Assembly (NCBI RefSeq): GCF_017498545.1
Contig: NZ_CP071793.1
Coordinates: 1,240,001 to 1,304,000 of the forward strand
Length of the DNA: 64,000 bases
DNA from: Sulfidibacter corallicola
GTDB lineage: Bacteria > Acidobacteriota > Holophagae > Acanthopleuribacterales > Acanthopleuribacteraceae
Direction: 5' to 3'
The translations under genes were made by a program, and so were the position numbers. Below, one piece after another: positions 52,941-62,621 of the stretch (its first letter is position 1; each line of letters begins with the position of its first letter). The notes beneath the pieces were generated by a model that was not told the DNA's origin, made no database searches, and was given only the letters and a program-made list of their open reading frames with translations.

Positions 52941-53448
52941 AGTAAATGTCTCCTTGATTTTGAATCGAAGGCATTACTATGGTTTTCTTCAGGTGATAAT
53001 GCGGTAGTGGTCTGGATTTAGACATACGAATGCCGTTAACGATGGCATGTCCGTTGGAAAGCGGATCTTCCTCGTTTTTGGCACGCATAGTTTCTGGCTA
53101 TCTGATTTACTTTTGTATCAGTAGCTACAGAGATATCTGAATCGAGACGCAACTTGGCCGGGACGCATAATATGCGTCACTATCACTTGATTCTTACCTC
53201 GTCTTTTGTTAGGGATGCTTGTTTGCCGAAGACGCACTTCGGATAAACGGATATCCTACTAATCAAAAAACTTTGTGTTTGCCTTCACTTTAGCATTCGA
53301 AAAATGCGAATGAAAAAGCTCATCAAAAAATGGAATCTTTCCCAGGCGGGATGAACGAGGAAGGCAATGGAGGTGTAAAATAAATAAATCAAGATATTTA
53401 CATTTTGTTTTTCATAGCGTGTCAACCGAGGCGGTTGGGGTTTGGCCT
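52941..53448. other. AT-rich intergenic region with palindrome
   Basis: About 510 bp, much lower GC than the genes. Contains the near-perfect palindrome GACGCATAATATGCGTC at 53162-53178. No gene is supported. Confidence 0.45.
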
Positions 53449-56214
53449 CTACGGAGTCCGATTGACGCCCGGTGCGCAATTGCCTATACTTTCGGCGGCT
53501 TCTTTGGGCGGGCTGTGGTTGGTTTTTTCAAAATAAGCCAAACTTTCGCTAAATAGTCGTTTGGCGGAATCCTTGTCGCCGAGGTGGCAGTGCACTGCAC
53601 CTTCCAAAGCCTGGCAATGTGCCAGTAAGTGGGGGGCATACTTATTGTCTGATTGTTCGAAATAACCAATGAGATTTGTTAAAAGCGGCAGCGTGTCGCG
53701 ATATTTTTGCTGGAGTATTAGTATTTCCGCTTCGGTGATGCGCGAAAACCAGAAATAAAAATCGTTTTCCAGGCCGGATTTGCGCCTCAACTCGTTCTCG
53801 AAATGTTTTTGGGCCAGAGCCTTCTCTAGTTGGCCGGCCTCTTTGAGCGCGTTGGCGTAATTGTTGACCGCATTTAAAATCTGCTTTTGCCAAAGGTAAT
53901 TGTGCTGGTTCGATTCGTCGATGACGGACGCATAGAGCGCCAAGGCCTCATCGCGTCGGCCTTGTTTGTTGCAGATCATCGCCAGCAGGCTGCCGGAAAT
54001 CAGGGTGTGGGGATGGGACATGCCGAGGCGGTCCACGCGACCCTCGAACGCGGCCTTGGCGTGGGCCTCCGCCTCGGCCAGGCGGGCTTCGAGGTCTTCG
54101 CTGTGCCGATTCTCGTAAATCGCCATCGCCAAACCGTGGTGGGCACTCAGGACGTGGGGGTGATCGGGCGGGTGCAGATCCCGCCGGGCGCCCAGGTTTT
54201 GCCTGAAGAGAGCTTCGGCTTTCTCTTTCTGTCCCCGGGTGTGCAGGTAGGCATTGGCCAGGTTGTTTATCGTGTCCAGGGTGTCGTCGGCGTGGTCTCC
54301 CTGAACCTCGGCCTGATCGCGGGCCACCTGTTCGTACAGGGTGATCGCCTCCTCGAGACGCGACTGGTTGGCGATGCTGTCGGCCAACCCGCGGGCCGTC
54401 CGCAGGGTGTCGGCATCCCGCGGACCCAGCAGTGCCGCCTGGTCCGCGAAGGTCTGGCGAAACTGCTTCTCGGCCTGATCGTCGCGAAGCAACAGCATCA
54501 GCTCCTGGGCGTAGTTGAAATCTTGTTTCAACCGGTCGCGCTGGTCGATATTGGGCAGCTCCGAGGAAATGGCACGCGCCCGCGTGAAGTGTTCCAGGGC
54601 CCGTTGATGCTCTCCTCGATTGCTGAGCATGATGCCGAGTGTGCGGTGGAGACGGAATGCCGCGCCGGGTTGCAGTTTGCCGGGAGAGAAATTTTCTTCG
54701 AATCCCTGGGTTAGGTCGCGGCCGTAGTATTCACTTTTCGGATCTACGTTGTCGATCAGGTCGGTCACGAAGTCCCAGGCGCTTTCCACGTTGTCGGCCT
54801 CTGTCAGGAGCGCTTTCTGAAACGCCATCTCCTGGCGAATGCTGCGCAACACCGAGACCGTCGAGATGGCCGAAACCACCGCCAGAAAAATACTGGTCGC
54901 CACCAGCGGGCGATGGCGACGAATGAATTTCTTGATGATGTACAGGGTGCGTGTGGGTCCCGCTTCGACCGGCTTGTTCTCCAGGTAACGATAGAGGTCC
55001 TTGGTCAGATCGGTGACCGAACCGTAGCGCATGCTGCGCTCTTTCTCGATCGCTTTGCAGATGATCCAATCCAGGTCGCCGCGCAGCATGCGCACCAGCG
55101 TGCGGCGATCCGTTTGGCGGGCTTGGGCCAGGTGTGTCGCCTTTTCGCCCAAATTCGCCACCCGGGCGCTGGGGGCCGGCGGTTCCTCGTTGCGCAAGCG
55201 GTAGAGGACTTCGAGGGGGTTGCCGTGGTAGAGCGCGTCGTCGAAGGGCAGCACGCCGGTGAGCAATTCGTACAGCAACACGCCCAATGCGTACACGTCG
55301 CAGGTGACGTCCACCTCGCCGCTCTCGATTTGTTCGAAACTCATGTATGCCGGCGTGCCCAACACGATGCCCTGGGTGGTGGCGTGGGTCTGGGTGTCCG
55401 GGTTGTTGCTTTGATTCAGGATTTTGGCGATCCCGAAATCGATGATCTTGGGCACCGGCGAATCGCCCTCTTTTTTGACCAGGATGTTGGAGGGCTTGAG
55501 ATCCCGGTGAATGATGCCGCGGCCGTGCGCGTGTTTGACACCATCGCAGACCTCGATGAAGAGGTGCAGCCGCTCGGCGACCGTCAGTTTCTGCGAATTG
55601 CAGTAATCGGTAAAATCCTCGCCCGGGACGTACTCCATCGTGAAATAGGGGCGATTCTCCCAGGAACCCACATCGTAGACGTGCGCGATGTTGTGGTGAT
55701 CCATCAATGCCAGCGCTCGATGTTCGTAGTCGAAGCGCTCGATCAGGGTGCCTTCGTCGCTGCCGGCATTGATCACCTTCAACGCCACGATGCGCTTCAC
55801 CGGCGTTTCCTGTTCGACGACGTAGACCGAACCCATGCCGCCGCGACCCACGAGGTCCAGCACGCGGTAGGGACCGATCTGGCCGGGCACGGGCGGTTCC
55901 TCTTCCCGCTTGCGGATCAGGCGGTGCTGGATGGGGAACTGCTCGATGGCGGGAACTTCCAGGAAATCGCCGGAAGCATCGTGGAAATTCAGCAGCGAGG
56001 CCACTTCGTCGCGAAGCCATTTTTTGTCCGCGGTGAATTGCTCCAGCGCCGCCTGGCGTTGGTGGGGCTCCAGGTCGCTGACCATGGCGAAGGCCTCTTG
56101 GATCTCTTCCCAGCGACCGGTGCGCGCGGCTTGTTCGGCCCTGCTTTCCTGCTCGGATTGGATCTCGGCTTCGCCGCCTAACTTGGTTTCCGTCGGTTCC
56201 TTCTCAAGTTTCAC
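53449..56214 (-). CDS. Hanks-type Ser/Thr protein kinase with transmembrane helix and TPR sensor region
   Basis: A 921-residue membrane kinase. A cytosolic N-part with a helical segment (about 30-85) precedes the kinase domain (about 115-420): GRGGMGSVY loop, Lys146 in VALKVI, HRDLKPSN with Asp238, DFG at 259-261, GTPAYMSFEQ. One transmembrane helix follows (about 450-470, VATSIFLAVVSAISTVSVL), then TPR-type repeats to the C-terminus (about 530-900). Its GTG start overlaps the ECF sigma gene by 11 bp, so they are translationally coupled and probably act together. All catalytic residues are present. Confidence 0.93.
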   Translation of the reverse strand: MKLEKEPTETKLGGEAEIQSEQESRAEQAARTGRWEEIQEAFAMVSDLEPHQRQAALEQFTADKKWLRDEVASLLNFHDASGDFLEVPAIEQFPIQHRLIRKREEEPPVPGQIGPYRVLDLVGRGGMGSVYVVEQETPVKRIVALKVINAGSDEGTLIERFDYEHRALALMDHHNIAHVYDVGSWENRPYFTMEYVPGEDFTDYCNSQKLTVAERLHLFIEVCDGVKHAHGRGIIHRDLKPSNILVKKEGDSPVPKIIDFGIAKILNQSNNPDTQTHATTQGIVLGTPAYMSFEQIESGEVDVTCDVYALGVLLYELLTGVLPFDDALYHGNPLEVLYRLRNEEPPAPSARVANLGEKATHLAQARQTDRRTLVRMLRGDLDWIICKAIEKERSMRYGSVTDLTKDLYRYLENKPVEAGPTRTLYIIKKFIRRHRPLVATSIFLAVVSAISTVSVLRSIRQEMAFQKALLTEADNVESAWDFVTDLIDNVDPKSEYYGRDLTQGFEENFSPGKLQPGAAFRLHRTLGIMLSNRGEHQRALEHFTRARAISSELPNIDQRDRLKQDFNYAQELMLLLRDDQAEKQFRQTFADQAALLGPRDADTLRTARGLADSIANQSRLEEAITLYEQVARDQAEVQGDHADDTLDTINNLANAYLHTRGQKEKAEALFRQNLGARRDLHPPDHPHVLSAHHGLAMAIYENRHSEDLEARLAEAEAHAKAAFEGRVDRLGMSHPHTLISGSLLAMICNKQGRRDEALALYASVIDESNQHNYLWQKQILNAVNNYANALKEAGQLEKALAQKHFENELRRKSGLENDFYFWFSRITEAEILILQQKYRDTLPLLTNLIGYFEQSDNKYAPHLLAHCQALEGAVHCHLGDKDSAKRLFSESLAYFEKTNHSPPKEAAESIGNCAPGVNRTP

Positions 56215-56821
56215 GATTGCCTTCGCCAGGTATGGAATGACCGGTCATGTAGCGGTACAACCACGCTTTGGCGACATTCCATTCGCGCTTCACCGTTGCA
56301 GGGGAAATGGAGAGCACCTTCCCCGTATCTTCGATCGAGAGCCCCGCGAAGTAGCGGAGTTCCACGATCTTGCATTTGCGAGGATCCATCTCGTCGAGTT
56401 CGCGCAAGGCCATGTCCAGGTCCTGCAGGTTGATGTGACGCCGATCCTCCGTGACGCCGTGCAGATCCTCTTCGAGGACCAACGGCGGTTCGCCGCCACC
56501 GCGCTTTTGGGCGTTCTTGGTGCGCAGGTGGTCGCTTATGAGTTGGCGCATCACCTTGGCAGCGATTCCGAAATAGTGTGCTCTGTCTTCCCATCGGATT
56601 TCACGCGTACCCATGAGGCGAATGTAGGCCTCGTTGACCAACTCGGTCGTTTGGAGGGAGATATGGCCCTTCTCGCGTTTCAGGAACGCGCTGGAAATTT
56701 TTTTCAGCTCGGCATAGACGAGTCGCAGAAGGGCCTCTTCCGACCCATCACAACCGTCCTGCCACTTTTTGAGAAGGGAGGTGATGCTTTTATGATCAAC
56801 ACTCGGGGCGTGTTCGGTCAT
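56204..56821 (-). CDS. ECF-type RNA polymerase sigma factor (TIGR02999-like)
   Basis: A 205-residue sigma factor of the group often linked to Ser/Thr kinases in Acidobacteria and Planctomycetes. Region 2 (about 25-95) includes LQTTELVNEAYIRLM and HYFGIAAKVMRQLISDHLR; region 4 (about 135-195) has LDEMDPRKCKIVELRYFAGL and the HTH SIEDTGKVLSISPATVKREW. There is no anti-sigma gene; the kinase encoded next, overlapping by 11 bp, may control it by phosphorylation (inference). The ribosome site is weak. Confidence 0.92.
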   Translation of the reverse strand: MTEHAPSVDHKSITSLLKKWQDGCDGSEEALLRLVYAELKKISSAFLKREKGHISLQTTELVNEAYIRLMGTREIRWEDRAHYFGIAAKVMRQLISDHLRTKNAQKRGGGEPPLVLEEDLHGVTEDRRHINLQDLDMALRELDEMDPRKCKIVELRYFAGLSIEDTGKVLSISPATVKREWNVAKAWLYRYMTGHSIPGEGNRET

Positions 56822-57213
56822 ATCGCCACCAATGTTCCTGGCAAAGCTCTTGATGAAAGGACAATCTTACAAACCAACCCTGGTCACCGCCCGCACCTTC
56901 CGGTTCCGAAATTTACGATTTGCGGTCAATTATTCATGAATATACATGGTTAGCCTGGATCAATGGTCTTTCCCATTATACATGAGTTTTGCGCCGGCTC
57001 TGGGACATATTGACTAACTTGGGCCCGTCCAACAATGAAGTTTTCTTTGGTCGGTTGGATTTGCGGGCGTAGTGAACGGTGGTCCAGGACGGAGATTCCG
57101 GTTCGTTGGCGTCGGATCGCCCCAAGGCCGCGCGGCGGCGACCCGATACCGGAGGGTCGGGGACCCTTGCACCGCGGCGTCGGGTCATGCCGGGAAGGCC
57201 CGATCGACCGTCC
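56822..57213. other. Upstream region of the sigma-kinase operon
   Basis: 390 bp. Contains a perfect 12-bp palindrome TATTCATGAATA at 56931-56942, about 110 bp upstream of the sigma gene, in an AT-rich patch. No gene. Sigma autoregulation cannot be judged from it. Confidence 0.4.
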
Positions 57214-58086
57214 TCACGGAACCGAGCCGTCCTGGACCCTGTCGAAGGTGTCCTCGAAAACCGGCATCTTGCCGTCGCCCTGAGGCGGGCACAGCGGGTG
57301 GAAGATGGACTGGCCGCCGTCCACGCGCAGGGTGACGCCGGTAATGTAGCTGGCGGCCGGGGAGAGCAGGAAGGTGACGGCCGCGGCGACCTCGGCTTCC
57401 GTGCCCATGCGGCGGGTCTGGTTGTTTTTGGCGGCCTCTTCGATGAAGGGGCGAACCATGGGATCGTAGCGTTCCAGGCCGCTGGTCTCGATGATGCCCG
57501 GGGCGACGGCGTTGATGCGGATCCCGTGTCGTCCCCACTCGTTGGCCAGGGTTTTGGTGAGGTTGTCCACCCCGGCCCGTGCCGCGCCGGTGTGGGCCAT
57601 CATCGGGAAGCCCTGCCACATGTCGGCGATGATGTTGACCACCGCGCCGCCATGGGACCGCATGTGTTGTCGGAACGCCTCCTGCGTCGTGAAAAAGGTG
57701 CCGGTGAGGTTGGTGTCGATGACGGCGTTCCAACCTTTGCGCGGAATGTCTTCGGCGGGGGAGGGGAATTGGCCGCCGGCATTGTTGACCAGTAAATCCA
57801 GACCACCCATGAGGCGAATCGACTCGGCGATGCCCGACTCGATGTCTTCGGCTTCGCGAATGTTGCAGACCACCGCATGGGCCTCTCCGCCCTGCTCCGA
57901 AATGCCGGCCACTGCCTGTTCCAGCTTTTCCCGGGTGCGGCCGGCGAGCACGACCTTGGCGCCGAGGCGCGCCAGCTCGCGGGCACAGCGCAGGCCGATG
58001 CCGGTGCCACCACCCGTGATCAAGGCGGATTTTCCCGCAAAAAGATGGTCGCGGAAGATGGTTTGAATGGATGATGTCGTGGACAT
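57214..58086 (-). CDS. SDR-family reductase, PECR-like (trans-2-enoyl-CoA reductase type)
   Basis: A 290-residue NAD(P)-dependent short-chain dehydrogenase. Glycine motif TGGGTGIG near the N-terminus, NNAG, and the C-terminal FLLSPAASYITG-x4-VDGGQS. At the active site, where most SDRs have Tyr-x3-Lys, the segment reads MMAHTGAARAGVDNLTK. This is the pattern seen in peroxisomal trans-2-enoyl-CoA reductase (PECR), so the variant is a family trait, not damage. The extended tail after the last motif also fits. GAGGAG precedes the ATG. Confidence 0.85.
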   Translation of the reverse strand: MSTTSSIQTIFRDHLFAGKSALITGGGTGIGLRCARELARLGAKVVLAGRTREKLEQAVAGISEQGGEAHAVVCNIREAEDIESGIAESIRLMGGLDLLVNNAGGQFPSPAEDIPRKGWNAVIDTNLTGTFFTTQEAFRQHMRSHGGAVVNIIADMWQGFPMMAHTGAARAGVDNLTKTLANEWGRHGIRINAVAPGIIETSGLERYDPMVRPFIEEAAKNNQTRRMGTEAEVAAAVTFLLSPAASYITGVTLRVDGGQSIFHPLCPPQGDGKMPVFEDTFDRVQDGSVP

Positions 58087-58537
58087 GAAGTCTCCTCGAT
58101 CGATGGTAGGTAGAACGGTAGCCCCAAGAGTACCCCAAATCGCCGTTTGTGGATGAATCGATGTTCATTGTTTCGTCGCTCGCTGCTTCGCCAATGGTCG
58201 GGGTCGCTCGGGTAGCGGGGGACGGCTTCGCGTTTTCGGCCCCTGGTTTCGGTGTACCGGCTGCACGGGGTCTCTCGCCCCGGCCCGAATCCCGATGCCG
58301 CTCGACATGGATATGGGGCGCTGCGTCAGGCTCGTCGCGCAAAATACCGGCGCTTCGGGCGGTGTCTCGCTCGGTCGACCGCTTCTTCCTTCGGGTGATG
58401 GGATTTATCGGTTGCGCCTGCGAAAGCGGTGGGTGATACTGGCCGCAATCTCATTGAGCCCCGGTCGGTTGCCTTCGTTTTCCGGTAACTTGGATTGCTC
58501 ACACCTCCCCATAAAAACGGATAAGGATGTTCATGAC
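58087..58537. other. Divergent spacer upstream of the iron transporter
   Basis: 450 bp. I looked for a Fur-box-like AT-rich palindrome before the iron transporter and saw none with good match. The plus-strand frame into the fbpA-like gene is open across part of it but not coding-like. Confidence 0.4.
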
Positions 58538-59593
58538 ATGACAGGTTTCCCATTCGTTGATGGCCGTGCCGGCCATGGCGTTCGTCGCTTCGTTTCGTTG
58601 ATGTCACTCCTGGTTGCGGGATTCACCATGGCCGCCTGGCCTGTCCTCGCCCAGAAGGAAGACCGCGTGGTCGTCTATTCTTCGCGCAACGAGCACTTGA
58701 TCAAACCCATTTTCGATCGGTTTCAAACCGAAACCGGCATCGAGGTGGTGACCCACACGGACAAGGCTGGACCGCTCCTTCAACGCCTGAAGAGCGAGGG
58801 GCGCCGCTCCCCGGCCGACATCCTGTTGACCGTCGATGCCGGCAACCTGTGGCAAGCCAAGAAAATGGGTTTGTTGAAGCCCGTCTCTTCATCCGTTCTC
58901 AATCGCGCCGTGCCCAACCACCTGCGCGATCCCGAGAACCAATGGTTCGGATTCTCGGTTCGCGCCCGGACCCTGGTTTACAATACCGAAAAGGTCAAAC
59001 CCGAAGCGTTGGTCGGCTACGCGGACCTGGCCAATCCCAAGTGGAAGGGCAAGCTGCTGTTGCGTACCAGCAAAAAGGTCTACAACCAATCGCTCGTGGC
59101 GATGCTGATCGCACAGAACGGCGCCGAAAAGACCCAGACGATCGTGGAAGGTTGGGTCGACAACCTGGCCGCGCCGGTGTTCTCCAGCGACACCAAGCTC
59201 CTGGAAGCGCTCGGCGAGGGCGTGGGCGCCGTCGGCATCGTCAATTCCTACTATTTTGGGCGGTTGATGAAGAAAAATCCCGACCTTCCCCTGAAGCTCT
59301 TCTGGCCCGACCAGCAAGGTGCCGGCGTGCACGTAAACATTTCTGGTGCGGCGATGACGGCCCACGTCAAACACGAACAGGCCGCGCTCAAATTACTCGA
59401 GTGGTTGGCGGGCAGGGAGGCCCAGGAGCTTTTCGCCAACAGCAATATGGAATACCCCGTGGTGCCGCAAGCCAAGCTCGCCTCCGAGGTGGCCTCCTGG
59501 GGTGACTTCAAGCAGAGCGACATGAACCTGGCCAAGGCCGGCGAGTTGCAGGCCGAAGCGATTCGCCTGATGGACCGCGCTGGCTACCGTTAA
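58538..59593 (+). CDS. fbpA: Ferric-iron ABC transporter, periplasmic substrate-binding protein
   Basis: A 351-residue binding protein of the FbpA/AfuA/FutA class delivering Fe(III) to the permease. Signal peptide FVSLMSLLVAGFTMAAWPVL; mature start VVVYSSRNEHLIKPIFDRF; hinge segments ADILLTVDAGNLW and YADLANPKWKG; the paired Tyr in NSYYFGRLM are the usual iron ligands. ATG 58538 is chosen (AAGGA upstream). It heads a three-gene operon with permease and ATPase genes. Confidence 0.92.
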   Translation: MTGFPFVDGRAGHGVRRFVSLMSLLVAGFTMAAWPVLAQKEDRVVVYSSRNEHLIKPIFDRFQTETGIEVVTHTDKAGPLLQRLKSEGRRSPADILLTVDAGNLWQAKKMGLLKPVSSSVLNRAVPNHLRDPENQWFGFSVRARTLVYNTEKVKPEALVGYADLANPKWKGKLLLRTSKKVYNQSLVAMLIAQNGAEKTQTIVEGWVDNLAAPVFSSDTKLLEALGEGVGAVGIVNSYYFGRLMKKNPDLPLKLFWPDQQGAGVHVNISGAAMTAHVKHEQAALKLLEWLAGREAQELFANSNMEYPVVPQAKLASEVASWGDFKQSDMNLAKAGELQAEAIRLMDRAGYR

Positions 59594-59635
59594 CGGTTTC
59601 GTGTTCGCGTTTCGGTTCGGCGCCGCCCACGTGTC

Positions 59636-61297
59636 ATGAAGCGAACCTACCTGCCCGACGGCTGGACCACCCTGCTGATTGCGATCTGTGCCTTCGTCAC
59701 GGGTCCGATCGCGGTGGTCCTCTACCATCTTTTGTTGCCAGGGGACGACCACTGGGCCCATATGTCGGAACACGTACTGGGCCGGCTGATCGGGAACACG
59801 GTGTTCTTGACGCTGGGGGTCCTCTCGGGAACGGCCCTGTTGGGCGTGGGGCTGGCCTGGCTGGTCGCGGCCTTCGACTTTCCGGGTCGAGCCTGGTTCC
59901 GCTGGGCCATGATTCTGCCGTTCGCATTTCCCACCTATGTGCTGGGCTACGTGTGGATCGACATTCTGGATGTGGCGGGGCCCGTCCAGGGGTTGTTGGC
60001 CGATCTGCTGGGCGAAAAGCCCGCCTGGTTTCCCAATCCGCAATCCGGGGGCGGCCTGATGTTCGTCATGACTCTGGCCTTTTACCCCTACGTCTTCATG
60101 TTGGCCCGTGGGGCCTTCGAGCAGCAGGGGCGTCGCGCGCTCGAGGTGGCTCGCGTGTTCGGCTACACGCCCGGCCGTGCCTTCTTCAAGGTCGTTCTCC
60201 CCATGGCCCGACCCTGGATCGCCAGTGGGCTGTTGCTCGCAGGCATGGAAACCCTCTCCGATTTCGGCACGGTCTCGATTTTCAATTACGACACCTTCAC
60301 GACCGCGATCTACAAGGCCTGGTTTGGCTTTTTTTCACTGGAGACCGCCGCCCAACTGGCCAGTATGCTGGTGCTGGCGACCTTGGGATTGCTGTTGTTG
60401 GAAAAGTACTTTCAACACCGTAAACGCTTCTACCAGGTTTCCCAGAGCGATCGGCAGATGGCGCCGTTCCGGTTGCACGGTTGGCGGGGATGGGCCCTGT
60501 CCGGCCTGTTCGCCACGGTCTTGGCGCTTGGTTTCGGGTTCCCGTTGCTGCACCTGCTTTATTGGCTGGCCCAGACTCTTTCCACCGAGTTGCGCGGCGA
60601 TTACTGGGAATGGCTGGGGCACACGCTGTTCCTGGGCTTCCTCGCGGCGCTGTTGTTGGGTGTGACCGCCACGTTGCTGGCCTACGCCCCGCGTTTGAAA
60701 CGGCATCGTTGGATGGGCGGCCTGGTGGCGCTGGCGACGATGGGATATGCCTTACCGGGATCGGTGTTGGCGGTGGGTGTCTACATTCCCCTGGTCTGGC
60801 TGGACGACCGTCTCTACACCTGGATCACGACCCATACCCGTTGGGAACCCCAAACCCTGATCAACGGCACCGTGATCATCGTGTTGGCGGCGTACCTGGT
60901 CCGTTTTCTGGCGGTGGCCTACCAGCCCATTCAATCGGCCATGCAGCGGATTCGACCCAACATGGACGAATCCGCGCGCAGTCTGGGTTACTCGCGACTG
61001 GCGATCTTGCGGCGCATCCACCTTCCACTGCTGCGCAATGGTCTGTTGACCGCCTGTTTGATCGTGATCATCGACGTCATGAAGGAAATGCCCATCACCT
61101 TGATGACGCGCCCCTTCGGTTGGGATACCCTGGCGGTGCGCATTTTCGAACTCACCTCCGAGGGCCACTACGAACGCGCCGCTTTGCCCGCCTCGATGCT
61201 GGTTCTGACCGGACTGATTCCGGTCGCCATGCTGATGTGGGTCGGGAACCGGGAAAAAGATGATGGCGCGCGACAGGTGGCGGCCGATCATGAATGA
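59636..61297 (+). CDS. fbpB: Ferric-iron ABC transporter, permease
   Basis: A 553-residue inner-membrane permease with about twelve helices in two fused halves, as in FbpB/SfuB. Each half carries an EAA-type loop contacting the ATPase: ALEVARVFGYTPGRAFFKVV in the first and ESARSLGYSRLAILRRIHLP in the second. Located 42 bp after the binding-protein gene and 12 bp before the ATPase gene. Takes Fe(III) across the inner membrane. Confidence 0.93.
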   Translation: MKRTYLPDGWTTLLIAICAFVTGPIAVVLYHLLLPGDDHWAHMSEHVLGRLIGNTVFLTLGVLSGTALLGVGLAWLVAAFDFPGRAWFRWAMILPFAFPTYVLGYVWIDILDVAGPVQGLLADLLGEKPAWFPNPQSGGGLMFVMTLAFYPYVFMLARGAFEQQGRRALEVARVFGYTPGRAFFKVVLPMARPWIASGLLLAGMETLSDFGTVSIFNYDTFTTAIYKAWFGFFSLETAAQLASMLVLATLGLLLLEKYFQHRKRFYQVSQSDRQMAPFRLHGWRGWALSGLFATVLALGFGFPLLHLLYWLAQTLSTELRGDYWEWLGHTLFLGFLAALLLGVTATLLAYAPRLKRHRWMGGLVALATMGYALPGSVLAVGVYIPLVWLDDRLYTWITTHTRWEPQTLINGTVIIVLAAYLVRFLAVAYQPIQSAMQRIRPNMDESARSLGYSRLAILRRIHLPLLRNGLLTACLIVIIDVMKEMPITLMTRPFGWDTLAVRIFELTSEGHYERAALPASMLVLTGLIPVAMLMWVGNREKDDGARQVAADHE

Positions 61298-61309
61298 CGA
61301 GGAGTGCAG

Positions 61310-62419
61310 ATGAGTGGATCCGACGCCGGTGCGACCAACTCGGGTGTGGATAACGATGACGCGCTGGTGATGCGCGATGTTTGCCACCACTATGTAGCCG
61401 GGACTCCGGTCCTGCGAAATCTGAACGTGGCCGTGTCGCGGGGGGAGATCGCGTGCCTGTTGGGCTCGAGCGGTTGCGGGAAAACCACGGCGCTGCGCAT
61501 CGTCGCCGGTTTCGAGGCCGTCAGTGCCGGCGAGGTCTACCTGGCTGGGCAGTTGGTGGGTCGCGCCGGTTTCGCCCTGCCGCCCGAGAAGCGCGGCGTC
61601 GGCATGGTTTTCCAGGATGCGGCCCTGTTCCCCCATAAAACCATCGCGGACAACGTGGGTTTCGGTCTGCAGCGGTTCGACCGCGAGCGTCGCCGAGCAC
61701 GGGTGCGCGAATTATTGGCCATGGTGGATTTGGAGGCCCATGCGCGCAAGTGGCCGCATCAGCTTTCCGGCGGGCAGCGACAACGAGCCGCCCTGGCGCG
61801 AGCCATGGCGCCCGAGCCGGGTTTGATTCTGCTGGACGAGCCCTTCTCCGCCTTGGATTCCGACCTGCGGCGCAAACTGAGCCGCGATGTGCGCGCCCTG
61901 CTCAAGGCCAACGGGATGACGGCCGTGCTGGTGACCCACGATCAGCAGGAGGCCTTCGCGATGGCGGACCGCATCGCCTTGATGCACCGAGGGCGGCTGG
62001 AGCAATACGGCGATGCGCGATCGCTGTACGATCGGCCGGCATCCCGCGTGGTGGCGGGCTTCATCGGTGAGGGAGTCTTCCTACCGGTGCGCCGCGAGGG
62101 GAATCGGCTCCACGGCCCGGCGGGGGAGTGGCCGGCGCCTGCGGCACGCGAGCTGGAAGGCGAGCTGGAAGTATTGGTACGTCCCGATGAGTGGTCCTTG
62201 GTGGCGGAATCCGACGTGGTGGGCTCGGTGCTGGACGTCGACTACCGCGGAACCGGATCTCTGTACCGAGTGCGGCTGGCGGCGTACCAAGAGTGGCCCG
62301 AGCAGGAGATCGAAGTTTACTTCAAAGAAACGTTGCGCGTGGGTGAGGAAGTGCGATTGAGACTGACGACGCCGCCATCCCGAATCTTCGCAAAGCGGAC
62401 CGAGGCCACCCCGAAGTAA
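61310..62419 (+). CDS. fbpC: Ferric-iron ABC transporter, ATP-binding protein
   Basis: A 369-residue ATPase. Walker A GSSGCGKT, Q-loop VFQDAALFPH, signature LSGGQRQRAALARA, Walker B LILLDEPFSALD and switch His in LVTHDQQEA. After about residue 245 a TOBE-like C-terminal domain follows, as in FbpC. GAGGAG five bases before ATG 61310 is decisive over the GTG at 61304. Last gene of the operon. Confidence 0.93.
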   Translation: MSGSDAGATNSGVDNDDALVMRDVCHHYVAGTPVLRNLNVAVSRGEIACLLGSSGCGKTTALRIVAGFEAVSAGEVYLAGQLVGRAGFALPPEKRGVGMVFQDAALFPHKTIADNVGFGLQRFDRERRRARVRELLAMVDLEAHARKWPHQLSGGQRQRAALARAMAPEPGLILLDEPFSALDSDLRRKLSRDVRALLKANGMTAVLVTHDQQEAFAMADRIALMHRGRLEQYGDARSLYDRPASRVVAGFIGEGVFLPVRREGNRLHGPAGEWPAPAARELEGELEVLVRPDEWSLVAESDVVGSVLDVDYRGTGSLYRVRLAAYQEWPEQEIEVYFKETLRVGEEVRLRLTTPPSRIFAKRTEATPK

Positions 62420-62473
62420 GCTCACCAAGACCGCAGGCACCAGTAGCTGGGAGTGCCCGCAACCCCCCCCCAC

Positions 62474-62607
62474 CAAAGCCGAGATGCCAAAAGTCCCCGC
62501 ATCGCGAGAGGGACGCGGTGCCGGTAGGTGGAGCAGCCTGCTCCACCAATCGAAGCAACCCAAGCAACAACAGCGGATTACCCAAAAAGAGCGAAGCCCA
62601 AAACCCT
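62474..62607 (+). repeat. AATCGAAG family tandem element, copy 3
   Basis: CCCCGCATCGCGAGAGGG leads to the perfect palindrome GGTGGAGCAG-C-CTGCTCCACC (62526-62546), then AATCGAAGCAACCCAAGC and a run to GAAGCCCAAAACCC. Repeated 150 bp downstream almost unchanged. Confidence 0.9.
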
Positions 62608-62621
62608 CGCCCGCAACCCCA

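Noticed and set aside
53285..53479. 64-codon minus-strand ORF with a hydrophobic stretch after the Ser/Thr kinase
   Set aside because: Starts inside the kinase gene's last codons without a ribosome site; Phe/Ile-rich because the DNA is AT-rich.
58087..58537. Possible Fur box before the iron transporter
   Set aside because: No AT-rich inverted repeat close to the GATAATGATAATCATTATC type was found by eye.
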